Notes: generated from the sequence alone by a model not told the origin. DNA of 64,000 bases from Tunturibacter empetritectus (GCF_040358985.1 NZ_CP132932.1:620001-684000), one strand, 5' to 3'; shown: positions 8,982 through 19,159, counted from the stretch's first letter. Translations and numbers: made by a program.

Positions 8982-9464
8982 ATGCGATCCCTCATCCAAC
9001 GCGCCACCATGCTGAGTAGTTGGTTCGCGGTATTAGTCCTTGCTGCCGCAAACACTGGACAAGCACACGCCCAGACCGCGTCTATCGTCGGAACCGTAAA
9101 GGACGTAACCGGCGCATCCATCCCTAAAGCTGATATCAGGCTGGAGATGCCAGGCATCCCCAGGCTCCAAACGGTAGCCGACACAGATGGCCAGTTTACC
9201 GTCGAAGGTGTACCCGGCGATTACATGCTAAAGGTATCCTCGCAAGGTTTTGAGTCATACTATCAGCTAGTTCATCTCACTCCTGCGGCCCCGACTACGA
9301 TGCAGGTCGCACTCAGCGTAGCATCGTTTAGTGGGCCGGTGGTGGACGTCACCCCGCTCCCCCAGATCGAGCTACTCAATGCCTCACTCACCTCGACCCT
9401 GCCTCTATCCCCCCTTCCGCCACTCAAACTCCACTCCAGAAGATCAAAAAAACTCTCCCGATAA
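8982..9464 (+). CDS. Exported carboxypeptidase-regulatory-like domain protein
   Basis: A 160-residue protein with a signal peptide (hydrophobic segment about residues 12-25, cleavage near AHAQ) and one CarboxypepD_reg-like beta-sandwich (SIVGTVKDVTGASIPKA to the LKVSSQGFE strand, residues about 33-90). The same fold opens the large TonB-dependent receptors of this phylum, here present alone with a Pro/Leu-rich basic C-terminal tail. It could be a free extracytoplasmic binding domain or a shortened receptor relic. It precedes tilS by about 60 bases. Function unknown. Confidence 0.65.
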   Translation: MRSLIQRATMLSSWFAVLVLAAANTGQAHAQTASIVGTVKDVTGASIPKADIRLEMPGIPRLQTVADTDGQFTVEGVPGDYMLKVSSQGFESYYQLVHLTPAAPTTMQVALSVASFSGPVVDVTPLPQIELLNASLTSTLPLSPLPPLKLHSRRSKKLSR

Positions 9465-9522
9465 GATCCGGCTCTCGCTCAGCTACTCTTATTAAGAGTT
9501 CGATCTCCGACTTCTACAGTTC

Positions 9523-10572
9523 ATGCCCCACGAACCCACCCTCCCCTTCGACCGCACCCAAGTCCAACCCGGCGACCGCCTCTGCGTAGCCCTCTCCGGC
9601 GGAGCAGACTCCGTAGCCCTTCTCCTCACCCTCCACGCCCAACGCGAGCCCCTCGGCATCGGCCTCTCCGCCGTCCACATCCACCACGGCCTCCGCGGCG
9701 CTGAAGCCGACGCCGACCAACGCTTCGTCGAAGACCTCTGCATCGCCCACGACATCCCGCTCCATCTCCATCAAGCCAGCGTCCCCAACCGTGTCGCTCA
9801 AACCCACGAGACCATCGAAGAGGCCGCCCGCAACCTCCGCTACGAGATCTTCACCAACCTCTTAGCCTCAGGCCACGCCGACGCAGTCCTCACCGCCCAC
9901 ACCCTCGACGACCAATCCGAAACCGTCCTGATGAAGATCCTCCGCGGAGCCTGGACCGAGGGCCTAAGCGCCATCCATCCCGTAATCACCCTCGCAAAAG
10001 GAAAGATCCTCCGCCCCTTCCTCCAAACCCGCCGCGCCGAAATCGAGTCCTTCCTGAGATCCGTCAACCAACCCTGGCGCACCGACTCCACCAACGCCGA
10101 CACCGCCTACACCCGCAACAAAATCCGCCACGAACTCCTCCCCCAACTCCGCACCTACAACCCAAATCTGGACCAGACCCTCGCCAACATGGCCGAGCTG
10201 GCCCGCGAAGAAGAGACCCGCTGGCAAACAGAACTCAACCGTCTCCTCCCCCAGCTCCTCCTCCCCGGCAAACCCGTCCGTGGCGGAGGCCGCGCCGTCA
10301 GCACCACTCCCGGCCAATCCCAATCTGCCGTCTCCATAGAGCTTGACCGCCTCCGCACCCTCGACCCCGCCCTCCGCCGCCGAGTCCTCCGCGCCGCTGC
10401 CCGCCAGCTGGGAGCACGCCTCACCTTCGACGAGACCGCCCGCCTCCTCGCCCTCTGCGGCTTTCGTTATGACCCCACCGTAGCCGCCCGCACCGGCTCC
10501 GCCCTCCACCTGCCCAGCGGCCTCCGCGCCGACCGCTCCCCCCGCGAACTCCGCCTCTACCGCCAGCAGTAG
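9523..10572 (+). CDS. tilS: tRNA(Ile)-lysidine synthetase
   Basis: Modifies cytidine 34 of the tRNA-Ile (CAU) anticodon to lysidine, so that AUA is read as isoleucine. The PP-loop ATP pyrophosphatase motif SGGADS is at residues 25-30. HIHHGLRG and the TAHTLDDQSET motif follow, and the RNKIRHELLP segment marks the tRNA-binding helix. At 349 residues it has the core and a reduced C-terminal part. It is an essential single-copy gene in most bacteria. It lies upstream of ftsH, an order also seen in many other bacteria, here separated by a 630-bp repeat-rich gap. Confidence 0.95.
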   Translation: MPHEPTLPFDRTQVQPGDRLCVALSGGADSVALLLTLHAQREPLGIGLSAVHIHHGLRGAEADADQRFVEDLCIAHDIPLHLHQASVPNRVAQTHETIEEAARNLRYEIFTNLLASGHADAVLTAHTLDDQSETVLMKILRGAWTEGLSAIHPVITLAKGKILRPFLQTRRAEIESFLRSVNQPWRTDSTNADTAYTRNKIRHELLPQLRTYNPNLDQTLANMAELAREEETRWQTELNRLLPQLLLPGKPVRGGGRAVSTTPGQSQSAVSIELDRLRTLDPALRRRVLRAAARQLGARLTFDETARLLALCGFRYDPTVAARTGSALHLPSGLRADRSPRELRLYRQQ

Positions 10573-10652
10573 CAGTCACATCCCGTTGCCTCTACCGGCA
10601 TAAGAACCTGTCAGAAACGCTATCAATGCATCATCTTCAACGCTAACAAGGC

Positions 10653-10713
10653 GTCATCTCGACCGAAGCCGTGCGGCCTTGTCGCACGGCGGAGTGGAGA
10701 CCCCCGCATTTCG
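10653..10713. repeat. Small palindromic repeat, family R2
   Basis: Begins GTCATC and ends GACCCCCGCATTTCG, with an internal hairpin GCCGTGC...GCACGGC. It shares its ends with the copy at 10762-10797. Confidence 0.6.
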
Positions 10714-10761
10714 CCTTTGTCGTTGCCTGCTTTACCTCTTCCCCATTGCTCGTTTTACATC

Positions 10762-10797
10762 GTCATCCTGAACGCAGTGAAGGATCCCCGCATTTCG
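10762..10797. repeat. Small palindromic repeat, family R2
   Basis: Begins GTCATCCTGAACGCAGTGAA and ends GGATCCCCGCATTTCG. The first 27 bases recur exactly at 13351-13377. Confidence 0.75.
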
Positions 10798-11203
10798 TCG
10801 TTGCCGGTTTCATATCGTTATTAGTTTTTAGAGAGCGACACGGGATAGAAAGGAGTCCTATCCCCAAATCTTCCAAACAGTTGCAGCCCCCTGTAGCGCA
10901 ACTCATCACAATCAGCATGTCCACAATCAGGCAAGAACACCCCCAAACCACCCCACCTTCCATCACCCTAAAGTCACATCTTTTATTTCCTGCTCCAAAC
11001 CCACGAATCCCCAGACCAAGAGTAGAATCTAACTACTTGACCGAGGCAGGGCTTTTTGCTGAACATCAGGGTCATCCCACAGCACAGAACCTTCCCTCAC
11101 CGTCGTCGTCTAACCGTTGTACGTCTTCGCTTGCGAGGACTGGGTCTGACAAGCGCCAATCGATTTCGAGGCCGCTGCAGACTAGAAAAATGAGGAAATT
11201 CGA

Positions 11204-13123
<1,920 letters not shown>

Positions 13124-13125
13124 GC

Positions 13126-13181
13126 AGCAAGTCAGCAAATCAGCAAATCAGCAAGTCAGCAAGTCAGCAAGTCAGCAAAGC
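13126..13181. repeat. Tandem 8-bp repeat (AGCAARTC x7)
   Basis: Seven head-to-tail 8-bp units AGCAAGTC/AGCAAATC (the last degenerate) start two bases after the ftsH stop codon and end before the terminator. The unit number is likely variable between strains. Confidence 0.9.
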
Positions 13182-13191
13182 ATAACAAGCC

Positions 13192-13224
13192 AATGGCAGC
13201 CGCAAAGGCTGCCATTTCCTTTTT
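13192..13224 (+). terminator. Rho-independent terminator of ftsH
   Basis: A perfect 10-bp stem AATGGCAGCC/GGCTGCCATT with a GCAAA loop, followed by TCCTTTTT. It lies 68 bases after the ftsH stop. Confidence 0.9.
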
Positions 13225-13350
13225 CCCCGGCAAGAAAGGCGCCGAAGGCGCGTCAGCCTCGATGGCAGATCGCGCCGTGCGCGCAGCACGCCGTGCCGTT
13301 GTCCTTGTTCTTGCCGTTGTCGTTGTCCTTCGCCGTTGCAAGTTCTTGCC

Positions 13351-13377
13351 GTCATCCTGAACGCAGTGAAGGATCCC
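13351..13377. repeat. Small palindromic repeat, family R2
   Basis: GTCATCCTGAACGCAGTGAA followed by GGATCCC, identical over 27 bases to the copy at 10762. Confidence 0.75.
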
Positions 13378-13447
13378 GAAGAAGCCTACCAACTACAACC
13401 TTGCGGATCTTTTCAACCAACAAGTTTCAGTCTTTGCTTTTCTAGTT

Positions 13448-13483
13448 GTCATCCCCGAAGGGGATCTGCGTTTGCTTTTTGTC
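13448..13483. repeat. Small palindromic repeat, family R2 (short form)
   Basis: GTCATCCCCGAAGGGGATCT then GCGTTTGCTTTTTGTC. Its reverse complement closely matches the copy after recG at 37233-37267. Confidence 0.65.
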
Positions 13484-13529
13484 ACGCCGAACCCCTAATC
13501 ATCCCCCAGGAACCACGTATAAACATCAC

Positions 13530-13889
13530 ATGCTCACCCGGCCATCCATACTCCTCCGCATCGAAGAAGCCTTCCTTCTCGCCGCCGCCCTATTCGCCTA
13601 CCAACGCCTCCACTACAGCTGGCTTCTCTTCGCCATCCTCTTCCTTGCTCCCGACCTCTTCATGCTCGGCTACGCAGTCAACGTCAGACTCGGCGCAGCA
13701 ACCTACAACCTCGTCCACACCCTCTGGCTTCCCCTCGCCCTTCTCTTCGCAGGCTATCTCCTGCATTGGCAAGCGGCCCCAGCCATCGCCCTTATCTGGA
13801 TCGCGCACATCGCAATGGACCGCCTCCTCGGCTTCGGCCTCAAATACCCCACCTTCTTCAAAGACACCCACCTCCAGCACATCCCCTGA
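13530..13889 (+). CDS. DUF4260 family small membrane protein
   Basis: A 119-residue integral membrane protein resembling DUF4260: a LRIEEAFLLAAALFAY opening helix, a conserved Pro-Asp in the second helix (FLAPDLFMLGY), then GAATYNLVHT and a final AHIAMDRLLGFGLKYP segment that is characteristic of the family. About four hydrophobic segments span the protein. The ATG at 13530 is chosen because conservation starts there; the in-frame extension to 13446 translates a repeat. The stop codon is inside the first bases of an R3 repeat. Function of the family is unknown. Confidence 0.8.
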   Translation: MLTRPSILLRIEEAFLLAAALFAYQRLHYSWLLFAILFLAPDLFMLGYAVNVRLGAATYNLVHTLWLPLALLFAGYLLHWQAAPAIALIWIAHIAMDRLLGFGLKYPTFFKDTHLQHIP

Positions 13890-14060
13890 AAATAAAGTTC
13901 AAAATTGTGTCACATTTTCAGCGTCGAAAATTCACCATCCAAAACACCACGTCCACCACACATCCCACCACGTTCCCACCACCAAAACACCACGTCCAAA
14001 CACCTCTTTTTCAAAAACCCTCAATAAAACCACCCTTTTCCACCATTCAACTTTTTCCGC
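13885..14060 (+). repeat. R3 element (AAATAAAGTT / ACCACGT repeats), copy 1
   Basis: Opens CCCCTGAAAATAAAGTTC at the DUF4260 stop codon, then AAAATTCACCATCCAAAACA and several CCACGT/CCACCAC motifs, ending in an A/C-rich tract before lptE. The reverse complement of 27376-27496 has the same order of blocks, as does 26067-26225. Confidence 0.8.
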
Positions 14061-14105
14061 AAAAAAAACCCGCCACCGGACCAATGCGACAATAGAAACA
14101 GACGC

Positions 14106-14615
14106 ATGCGCCTCCTCACCCCGATCCTTCTCCTCACGCTCACCGGCTGCGGCTACCACCAGGCCGGCTCCGCGACCCACCTCCCCGCCAGCGTCCGCAC
14201 TCTCGCCGTCCCCGTCTTCGTCACCAACGCCCAGGCCTTCCACACCGAGATGGCCTTCACCCAAGCCACCATCCGCGAGCTCAACACCCGCACCAAATAC
14301 CGCATCCTCACCTCCGATTCAGACTCCGCCGACGCCACCCTCCACGGCACCATCCTCACCCAGACCATCTCCCCCCTCACCTACGACGGAGCCACCGGAC
14401 AATCCTCCAGCTACCTCATCACCATCACCGCCAAAGTCCTCCTCACCGCCCACGACGGCCACACCCTCTACCGCAACGACGCCTTCGTCTACCGCGAGCA
14501 GTACCAATCCACCCAGGACCTCTCCGGCTTCATCCAGGAAGATAACCACGCCGTCAACCGCGTCGCAAAAGACTTCGCCCAGGCCGTCGTAAGCGATATG
14601 CTGGAGTCCTTCTAA
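14106..14615 (+). CDS. lptE: LPS-assembly lipoprotein LptE
   Basis: A 169-residue outer-membrane lipoprotein that plugs the LptD barrel and helps place lipopolysaccharide in the outer leaflet. The lipobox is LTGCG with the modified Cys at residue 15. The segment GYHQAGSATHLPASVRTLAVPVF is the usual opening strand of the family, and the protein ends with the helix AVNRVAKDFAQAVVSDMLES. Its stop codon overlaps the start of holA by one base (TAATG), giving tight coupling; this lptE-holA pairing is common in bacteria. No good Shine-Dalgarno is visible before the start. Confidence 0.85.
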   Translation: MRLLTPILLLTLTGCGYHQAGSATHLPASVRTLAVPVFVTNAQAFHTEMAFTQATIRELNTRTKYRILTSDSDSADATLHGTILTQTISPLTYDGATGQSSSYLITITAKVLLTAHDGHTLYRNDAFVYREQYQSTQDLSGFIQEDNHAVNRVAKDFAQAVVSDMLESF

Positions 14616-15757
14616 TGGCCTCTCTCAAATCCTTCGCCAGCGTCGATCGCTTTGTCACAGAGATCGCCTCCCAAGCTACCCTCCGTCCCGCCTACGTCCT
14701 CCTCGGCGACGAGGTCTTCCTCTACGACCGCTGCCGCAAAGCCGTCCTCGCCACCCTGGCCCCCGAAGACACCCGCGACTTCTGCCTCCACGACCTCGAC
14801 CTCGCCGACACCAGCATCTTCGAGGTACTCGACCGCGCCCAGACCCCCTCCCTCATGGCGCCCTTCCAGGTCCTCTTCGTCCGCAACCTCAAAAACCTCT
14901 ACGGCCGCGGCAGCAAAAAAGAAGAGTTTGCGGCAATCGACGCCTACTTCCGCTCGCCCAACCCTTCAGCCCTCCTCCTCTTCGTCGCCGACCACCTCCG
15001 CATCCCCACCGACCTCCGCAAGATGGACTATCAGGACAAGGATCGCTACGAGAAAATCCGCGAGACCTTAGGCGACTGGTGCAGCACGGTAGAGCTAGCC
15101 CGCGTCGACGAAAACGACGCCATCAAATGGGTCACCACCACCGCCGAATCCCGCAACATAAAGTTCGACCCCGACGCCGCCCGCGAGCTCGTCGACTCCC
15201 TCGGCGCCGACATGATGCTCATCGCCAGCGAGTTCGAAAAGCTCCTCCTCTACGTCGAAGGAAAGAACCGCGTCACCCTCGGCGACGTCGAAACCATGGT
15301 CCTCGCCGCCAAGCAGCGCTCCCTCTACGAGCTCACCGACGCCATCTCCGCCAAGGACCGCCCCCGCGCCCTCCTGCTCCTCCACGGCCTCCTCAACGCC
15401 TCCGACGGTGGCGAAGACGCCGCCATCGGCCATCTCTACATGCTCGCCCGCACCTTCCGCCAGATGCTCATCATCTCGGAGAAAAACGTGCGCGACCCTC
15501 GCGCCATCTGGCAGGTCCTCTGGCAGGGCTTCCGCATGCCCCCCTTCGCCGCCGAAGACCTCATCAAACAAGCCCGCCGCTACAAATCACGCCGCGAACT
15601 CACCCGCGCCATCCGCCTCGTAGCCCGCGCCGACCTCGAACTCCGCAGCTCCCCCGCCAACAAACTCTTAGTCCTAGAGCGCCTCATCCTCGACCTCTCC
15701 ACCGAACCCAAACCCACCCTCTACGACCCCACCCACCAATTCGCCATGGAACTATGA
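14615..15757 (+). CDS. holA: DNA polymerase III subunit delta
   Basis: A 380-residue clamp-loader subunit that opens the beta sliding clamp. The N-terminal PAYVLLGDEVFLYD matches the delta-family opening, followed by the RFSQRNPL-less, degenerate AAA core, a middle LVDSLGADMMLIASEFEKL segment typical of delta, and the C-terminal collar domain with LLHGLLNASDGGEDA and MLARTFRQML. Length is normal for the family (about 340). It starts inside the lptE stop. After it the base composition falls abruptly at the next gene. Confidence 0.93.
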   Translation: MASLKSFASVDRFVTEIASQATLRPAYVLLGDEVFLYDRCRKAVLATLAPEDTRDFCLHDLDLADTSIFEVLDRAQTPSLMAPFQVLFVRNLKNLYGRGSKKEEFAAIDAYFRSPNPSALLLFVADHLRIPTDLRKMDYQDKDRYEKIRETLGDWCSTVELARVDENDAIKWVTTTAESRNIKFDPDAARELVDSLGADMMLIASEFEKLLLYVEGKNRVTLGDVETMVLAAKQRSLYELTDAISAKDRPRALLLLHGLLNASDGGEDAAIGHLYMLARTFRQMLIISEKNVRDPRAIWQVLWQGFRMPPFAAEDLIKQARRYKSRRELTRAIRLVARADLELRSSPANKLLVLERLILDLSTEPKPTLYDPTHQFAMEL

Positions 15758-15790
15758 ATGTTATTCGTGAGGTTGCAAATCGAGGGATAG

Positions 15791-16492
15791 ATGCGCAGCA
15801 AAAAAATGGACCGATCGAAAACTGCCGAGGACGCTTTTGAAGCAGAGCTGAACGCTTTGTACGCAGGAATTAGAAACATGCGTGGTTTTGAGGGTGATTA
15901 TCTTGAAGATCGTAAGAAATTGTTCAGAGTAACTCTAAGCTACATGGACGAACTCAATAAAGTTCGGAAATATGCTTGTCCACTAAGTACCAATATCCTT
16001 CTTGGGTCCATTTTAGAGTCCCTTTTGTTAGCGCTCGTACTCGAACACTCGAGTAATGCACGAAAATCGAAAGTTTGGGAAAAAGCAGAGAAGGATCAGT
16101 CACGAAAAGCAGAAAGAATCAGTGTAGATATCCCTATACTTTACTTCTCAGAACTAATCGAAATTACTGACAACCTAAAGCTATTTCGCACATCAGGCCT
16201 CCAACAAAAGATAGATCTCCTAATTCTCGAAGATGTTTTTCCTTTTTTGAGAGGAGAAAATCGCGATCGCATGACGAGACAAGTTAAAGAGAATACTTGG
16301 GATGCCAAAAGAAATCATGAGCTAATGCATCAACTTAGAGGCTTCCGAAACGCCGTTCACCCGTTACAAGTTATCTCAAGCAAAACCAAAGTTGATCCAG
16401 ATGAATTTGTAAAGACAGTTTGGAGCGGACTTCGGCTTCTAGTACTCCTTAATGAAATGTTTGGATTCAACTCTCCTTTGAGACAGTCATAG
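15791..16492 (+). CDS. AT-rich hypothetical protein with HEPN-like RX6H motif
   Basis: I do not recognise a named family. The 233-residue protein is helical, with LGSILESLLLALVLEHSS at about residues 71-88 and a later HQLRGFRNAVHP at 180-191, giving R183-X6-H190. That LRxxRNxxHP pattern resembles the catalytic motif of HEPN-type RNases and related DUF4145-like proteins, which often serve in defence or toxin-antitoxin systems. The gene is AT-rich: one counted 60-base line (15901-15960) has 35% GC, against 75% in 15601-15660 in holA. This suggests recent transfer. No antitoxin-like partner is beside it. The HEPN link is a motif-level guess. Confidence 0.6.
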   Translation: MRSKKMDRSKTAEDAFEAELNALYAGIRNMRGFEGDYLEDRKKLFRVTLSYMDELNKVRKYACPLSTNILLGSILESLLLALVLEHSSNARKSKVWEKAEKDQSRKAERISVDIPILYFSELIEITDNLKLFRTSGLQQKIDLLILEDVFPFLRGENRDRMTRQVKENTWDAKRNHELMHQLRGFRNAVHPLQVISSKTKVDPDEFVKTVWSGLRLLVLLNEMFGFNSPLRQS

Positions 16493-16499
16493 ATTGACC

Positions 16500-16546
16500 G
16501 GGTGCCCCATACATCGATTCTGATGTATGGGCATCGTCCGAAGGAC
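16500..16546. repeat. R1 hairpin element, copy 1
   Basis: GGGTGCCCCATACATC-GATTCT-GATGTATGGGCATC followed by GTCCGAAGGAC. The main stem is perfect (CCCATACATC/GATGTATGGG). Lies after the AT-rich gene and before the convergent DsrE gene. Confidence 0.85.
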
Positions 16547-16566
16547 CGCACTCCAACCCCGACTCC

Positions 16567-17025
16567 CTACTCCGTGATCACCCGATCCGCCCACTCCACC
16601 AGCGACACAAAGATCGTCGGGTTACCAAACTTCGCCCCATAGTTATTCAAATCCGCCTCAGTCACTCCTCTCGCACGGGAGCACGTCCCACAGGCGTAGA
16701 TCGTAATATGCTTCGCGGCGAGCTTATCCAGCGTCTCACCCACAGGCGGCCATCCGACTGGCGTAACCGCATTCGCAAGCGTCTTTCGCATCAATCCAAC
16801 TGCCTCTCCCAGCAGGAAAAACTGCACCTCGTGTCCAGCTTCCGCGAGCGCCAGCCCATGCAGAAAGGGGAACGCCGCCTTGGTCGGATCGTCAGAGCCC
16901 CACGCGCTCTTCATCATGATCTTCAGTGTCTTATGCTGAGTTTGCCCCACAAGAGAACCACCACCCAAAGCAAGAGGCAAAGCCGCCAACTGAGCAAACC
17001 GTGACAGAAAGAGTCGACGTATCAT
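16567..17025 (-). CDS. DsrE/DsrF-like family protein, exported
   Basis: A 152-residue protein with the DsrE-like fold of sulfur-trafficking proteins: LKIMMKSAWGSDDPTKAAFPF, an LALAEAGHEVQFFLLGEA strand-helix, and a Cys pair in IYACGTCSRARG near residues 115-118, where a reactive Cys is normally found. The N-terminus IRRLFLSRF followed by a Leu/Ala/Gly hydrophobic stretch looks like a twin-arginine signal, so it may be exported folded. AAAGGAG lies ideally upstream of the ATG. It diverges from the sseA sulfurtransferase with an R1 repeat between them. A role in sulfur relay is suggested, not shown. Confidence 0.8.
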   Translation of the reverse strand: MIRRLFLSRFAQLAALPLALGGGSLVGQTQHKTLKIMMKSAWGSDDPTKAAFPFLHGLALAEAGHEVQFFLLGEAVGLMRKTLANAVTPVGWPPVGETLDKLAAKHITIYACGTCSRARGVTEADLNNYGAKFGNPTIFVSLVEWADRVITE

Positions 17026-17111
17026 AAGTTTTCTCCTTTGATCGAGAATCTTATACCCAGATCACTTTCCCGCTAGGCGTAGACTGCGGCAATCCTTTCG
17101 GCGCCGGGTGC

Positions 17112-17202
17112 CGGGTGCCCCATACATCGATTCTGATGTTTGGGCATCGTCCGAACCGGGGTCCCCGACGAGCGCTTCTGCTCGTGGGGGTGGAGAAGGA
17201 CC
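17112..17202. repeat. R1 hairpin element, copy 2 (two hairpins)
   Basis: The GGGTGCCCCATACATC hairpin (right arm GATGTTTGGGCA, one mismatch) followed by a second hairpin GTCCCCGACGAGCGCTTCTG to CTCGTGGGGGTGGAGAAGGAC. Shares both halves with copy 3 at 19035-19124. It lies in the upstream region of sseA. Confidence 0.85.
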
Positions 17203-17244
17203 ACCGCACTCACTCCACCCCGCGTACGCAGTAATCTAATCTCC

Positions 17245-18084
17245 ATGAACCCCCTCGTCACCGCCGCATGGCTGGCCGCCCACCTCGAAGACCCCGGCAC
17301 CATCATCCTCGACGCCACCCTCCCTCCCGTAGGCGTCACCCCACCCATCGACACCCACGCCCGCTATCTTGCCAACCACATCCCCGGCGCCATCTTCTTC
17401 GACATCGAAGACCTCTCTGACCACACCACCTCACTCCCCCACATGCTGCCCACCGCCGACGCCTTCGCCCGCAGCATGTCCACCCTTGGCGTCGCCGACA
17501 ACGCGACCATCGTCATCTACGAGCAGCAAGGCGTCTTCTCCGCCCCCCGAGCCTGGTGGATGCTCCGCACGATGGGCGCGAAGGATGTCCATATCCTCGA
17601 CGGCGGCCTCCTCGCCTGGACCGAAGCCAACCTCCCCACCGAAACCGGCCCCGTCCACCACGCCCCCGCCAGCTTCCACGCTAAGCTCAAACACGAAGCC
17701 GTAAAGGACCTCGCCCAACTCAAAGCCGAACTCAACAGCCAAAAACAAATCCTCGACGCCCGCTCCGCCGCCCGCTTCAACGGCACCGCACCCGAGCCGC
17801 GCCCCAACCTCTCCTCCGGCCACATGCCCGGAGCCATCAGCGTCCCCTTCACCGACCTCGTAGAAGACGGCCGCCTAAAACCCGCCGACAAACTCCGCGA
17901 ATACTTTGCCGGAAAAAAAGTAGACCTCCACCAACCCATCACCACCACCTGCGGCTCCGGAGTCACTGCCGCCGTCATCTCCCTCGGCCTCGAACTAGCC
18001 GGCGCAAAACACGTAAGCCTCTACGACGGCTCCTGGGCCGAGTACGCCCAGCAACCCGACTCCGTCATCGAAAAAACCATCTAA
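17245..18084 (+). CDS. sseA: 3-mercaptopyruvate/thiosulfate sulfurtransferase
   Basis: A 279-residue tandem-rhodanese enzyme that moves sulfur from mercaptopyruvate or thiosulfate to an acceptor such as cyanide or a thiol. The N-terminal inactive rhodanese domain spans about residues 5-135 and the active one 150-275. The active-site loop is CGSGVTA, the form seen in mercaptopyruvate sulfurtransferases (thiosulfate enzymes usually have CRKGVTA), so SseA is the better call. The ATG at 17245 is chosen because earlier in-frame sequence is R1 repeat. The Fpg/Nei gene starts 22 bases after it and is probably co-transcribed. Confidence 0.88.
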   Translation: MNPLVTAAWLAAHLEDPGTIILDATLPPVGVTPPIDTHARYLANHIPGAIFFDIEDLSDHTTSLPHMLPTADAFARSMSTLGVADNATIVIYEQQGVFSAPRAWWMLRTMGAKDVHILDGGLLAWTEANLPTETGPVHHAPASFHAKLKHEAVKDLAQLKAELNSQKQILDARSAARFNGTAPEPRPNLSSGHMPGAISVPFTDLVEDGRLKPADKLREYFAGKKVDLHQPITTTCGSGVTAAVISLGLELAGAKHVSLYDGSWAEYAQQPDSVIEKTI

Positions 18085-18106
18085 CCATTCATCCGAACCG
18101 GTTGCC

Positions 18107-19021
18107 ATGCCAGAGCTACCCGACATCACCGCCTATCTCAACGCGCTTGAGTCCCGCATCCTCGGCCAGCCACTCACCCAACTCCGCATTGCAAGCCCCT
18201 TCCTTCTCCGTACCGTCCAACCTCGCATCGAAGAAGTCGAAAGTCACACAATCCGAGCACTCCACCGCATCGGCAAACGCATCGTCTTCGAGTTCGACAA
18301 CGGCATCTGGTTAGTCCTTCACCTCATGATCGCCGGCCGTCTCCACTGGCGTCCCCTTGGCGCAAAACTCGGCGGCCGCAACAACCTCGCCGCCTTCGAC
18401 TTCCCCAACGGCTCCCTAGTCCTCACTGAAGCCGGCTCCAAACGCCGAGCCTCCCTCCACCTCTTCGCCAACCAGGCCGCCGCGCAAGAGATCGACCCCG
18501 GCGGCCTCGAGCTCTTCCAACGCGACACCTTCAGCCCCAACCTCGAAGACTTCCGCACTGCCCTCACGACCGAAAACCGTACTCTCAAGCGAGCCCTCAC
18601 CGATCCCCGCATCCTCTCCGGCATCGGCAACGCCTACTCCGACGAGATCCTCCACGCCGCTCAGTTGTCTCCTATCCTGCAAACCGCAAAGCTCACTCCA
18701 GACCAGTGGCAGCGCCTCTACAACGCCACCCGCAGCACCATGCAACTCTGGATAGCTCGCCTCAACGCCGAAGGGGCCGAGGCATTCCCCGAAAAAGTCA
18801 CCGCCTTCCGCAAAGACATGGCCGTTCACGGGCGCTTCGGCCAACCCTGCCCCACCTGCGGCCAGCCCATCCAGCGCATCCGCTACGCCGACAACGAGAC
18901 CAACTACTGCGCCCAATGCCAGACCGACGGCAAAGTCCTCGCCGACCGCAGCCTCTCGCGCCTCCTCGGCAAAGACTGGCCCCGAACCCTCGACGAACTC
19001 GAAGCCCTCAAAAAACGCTGA
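18107..19021 (+). CDS. Fpg/Nei family DNA glycosylase
   Basis: A 304-residue base-excision repair glycosylase/AP lyase for oxidised bases. The mature N-terminal proline nucleophile and adjacent acid are in MPELPD (most family members have PELPE). The helix-two-turn-helix region is [14 protein letters not shown], and a C-terminal zinc finger has CPTCGQ and CAQCQTD pairs flanking the DNA-reading hairpin, ending [12 protein letters not shown]. This length exceeds E. coli Fpg (269). Whether it acts on 8-oxoguanine (MutM) or pyrimidines (Nei) cannot be set from motifs alone. It follows sseA by 22 bases. Confidence 0.9.
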   Translation: MPELPDITAYLNALESRILGQPLTQLRIASPFLLRTVQPRIEEVESHTIRALHRIGKRIVFEFDNGIWLVLHLMIAGRLHWRPLGAKLGGRNNLAAFDFPNGSLVLTEAGSKRRASLHLFANQAAAQEIDPGGLELFQRDTFSPNLEDFRTALTTENRTLKRALTDPRILSGIGNAYSDEILHAAQLSPILQTAKLTPDQWQRLYNATRSTMQLWIARLNAEGAEAFPEKVTAFRKDMAVHGRFGQPCPTCGQPIQRIRYADNETNYCAQCQTDGKVLADRSLSRLLGKDWPRTLDELEALKKR

Positions 19022-19034
19022 CAATCCCGACCAA

Positions 19035-19124
19035 TCGGGTGCCCCATATCTCGATTTTGAGATGTGGGCATCGTCCGAACCGGGGTCCCCGACGAGCGCT
19101 TCTGCTCGTGGGGGTGGAGAAGGA
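19035..19124. repeat. R1 hairpin element, copy 3 (two hairpins)
   Basis: CGGGTGCCCCATATCTC-GATTTT-GAGATGTGGGCATC followed by the same second hairpin as copy 2. Both arms of the first stem differ from copy 1 in a compensating way (ACATC/GATGT to ATCTC/GAGAT), keeping the pairing. Confidence 0.85.
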
Positions 19125-19159
19125 CGACCGTCCTCAATCGCATCGCCCCACCTTCAACC

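Larger units (their letters stand above)
10573..11203. other. Repeat-rich tilS-ftsH intergenic region
   Basis: No convincing gene. It holds two small palindromes of family R2 (10653-10713 and 10762-10797), both ending in CCCCGCATTTCG, with CTTTG/GTTGC-rich spacers between. The promoter of ftsH must lie in the second half; TTGACC at 11037-11042 is a possible -35 but I see no good -10 at the right distance. Confidence 0.6.
13225..13529. other. Repeat-rich gap between ftsH and the DUF4260 gene
   Basis: No gene. It contains a GTTGTC/CCTTG-rich low-complexity tract (about 13296-13350) followed by R2 palindromes at 13351-13377 and 13448-13483. The same succession of palindrome plus GTT/AAC-rich tract appears inside recG. 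Confidence 0.6.

Noticed and set aside
13126..13181. CRISPR-like array
   Set aside because: The units are 8 bp with no spacers; it is a simple tandem repeat.
13446..13529. N-terminal extension of the DUF4260 protein
   Set aside because: It translates an R2 repeat and has no family similarity; the conserved part begins at 13530.
13885..14060. Possible CRISPR or phage att array in the ACCACGT element
   Set aside because: Motif spacing is short and irregular, with no unique spacers and no cas genes in the window.
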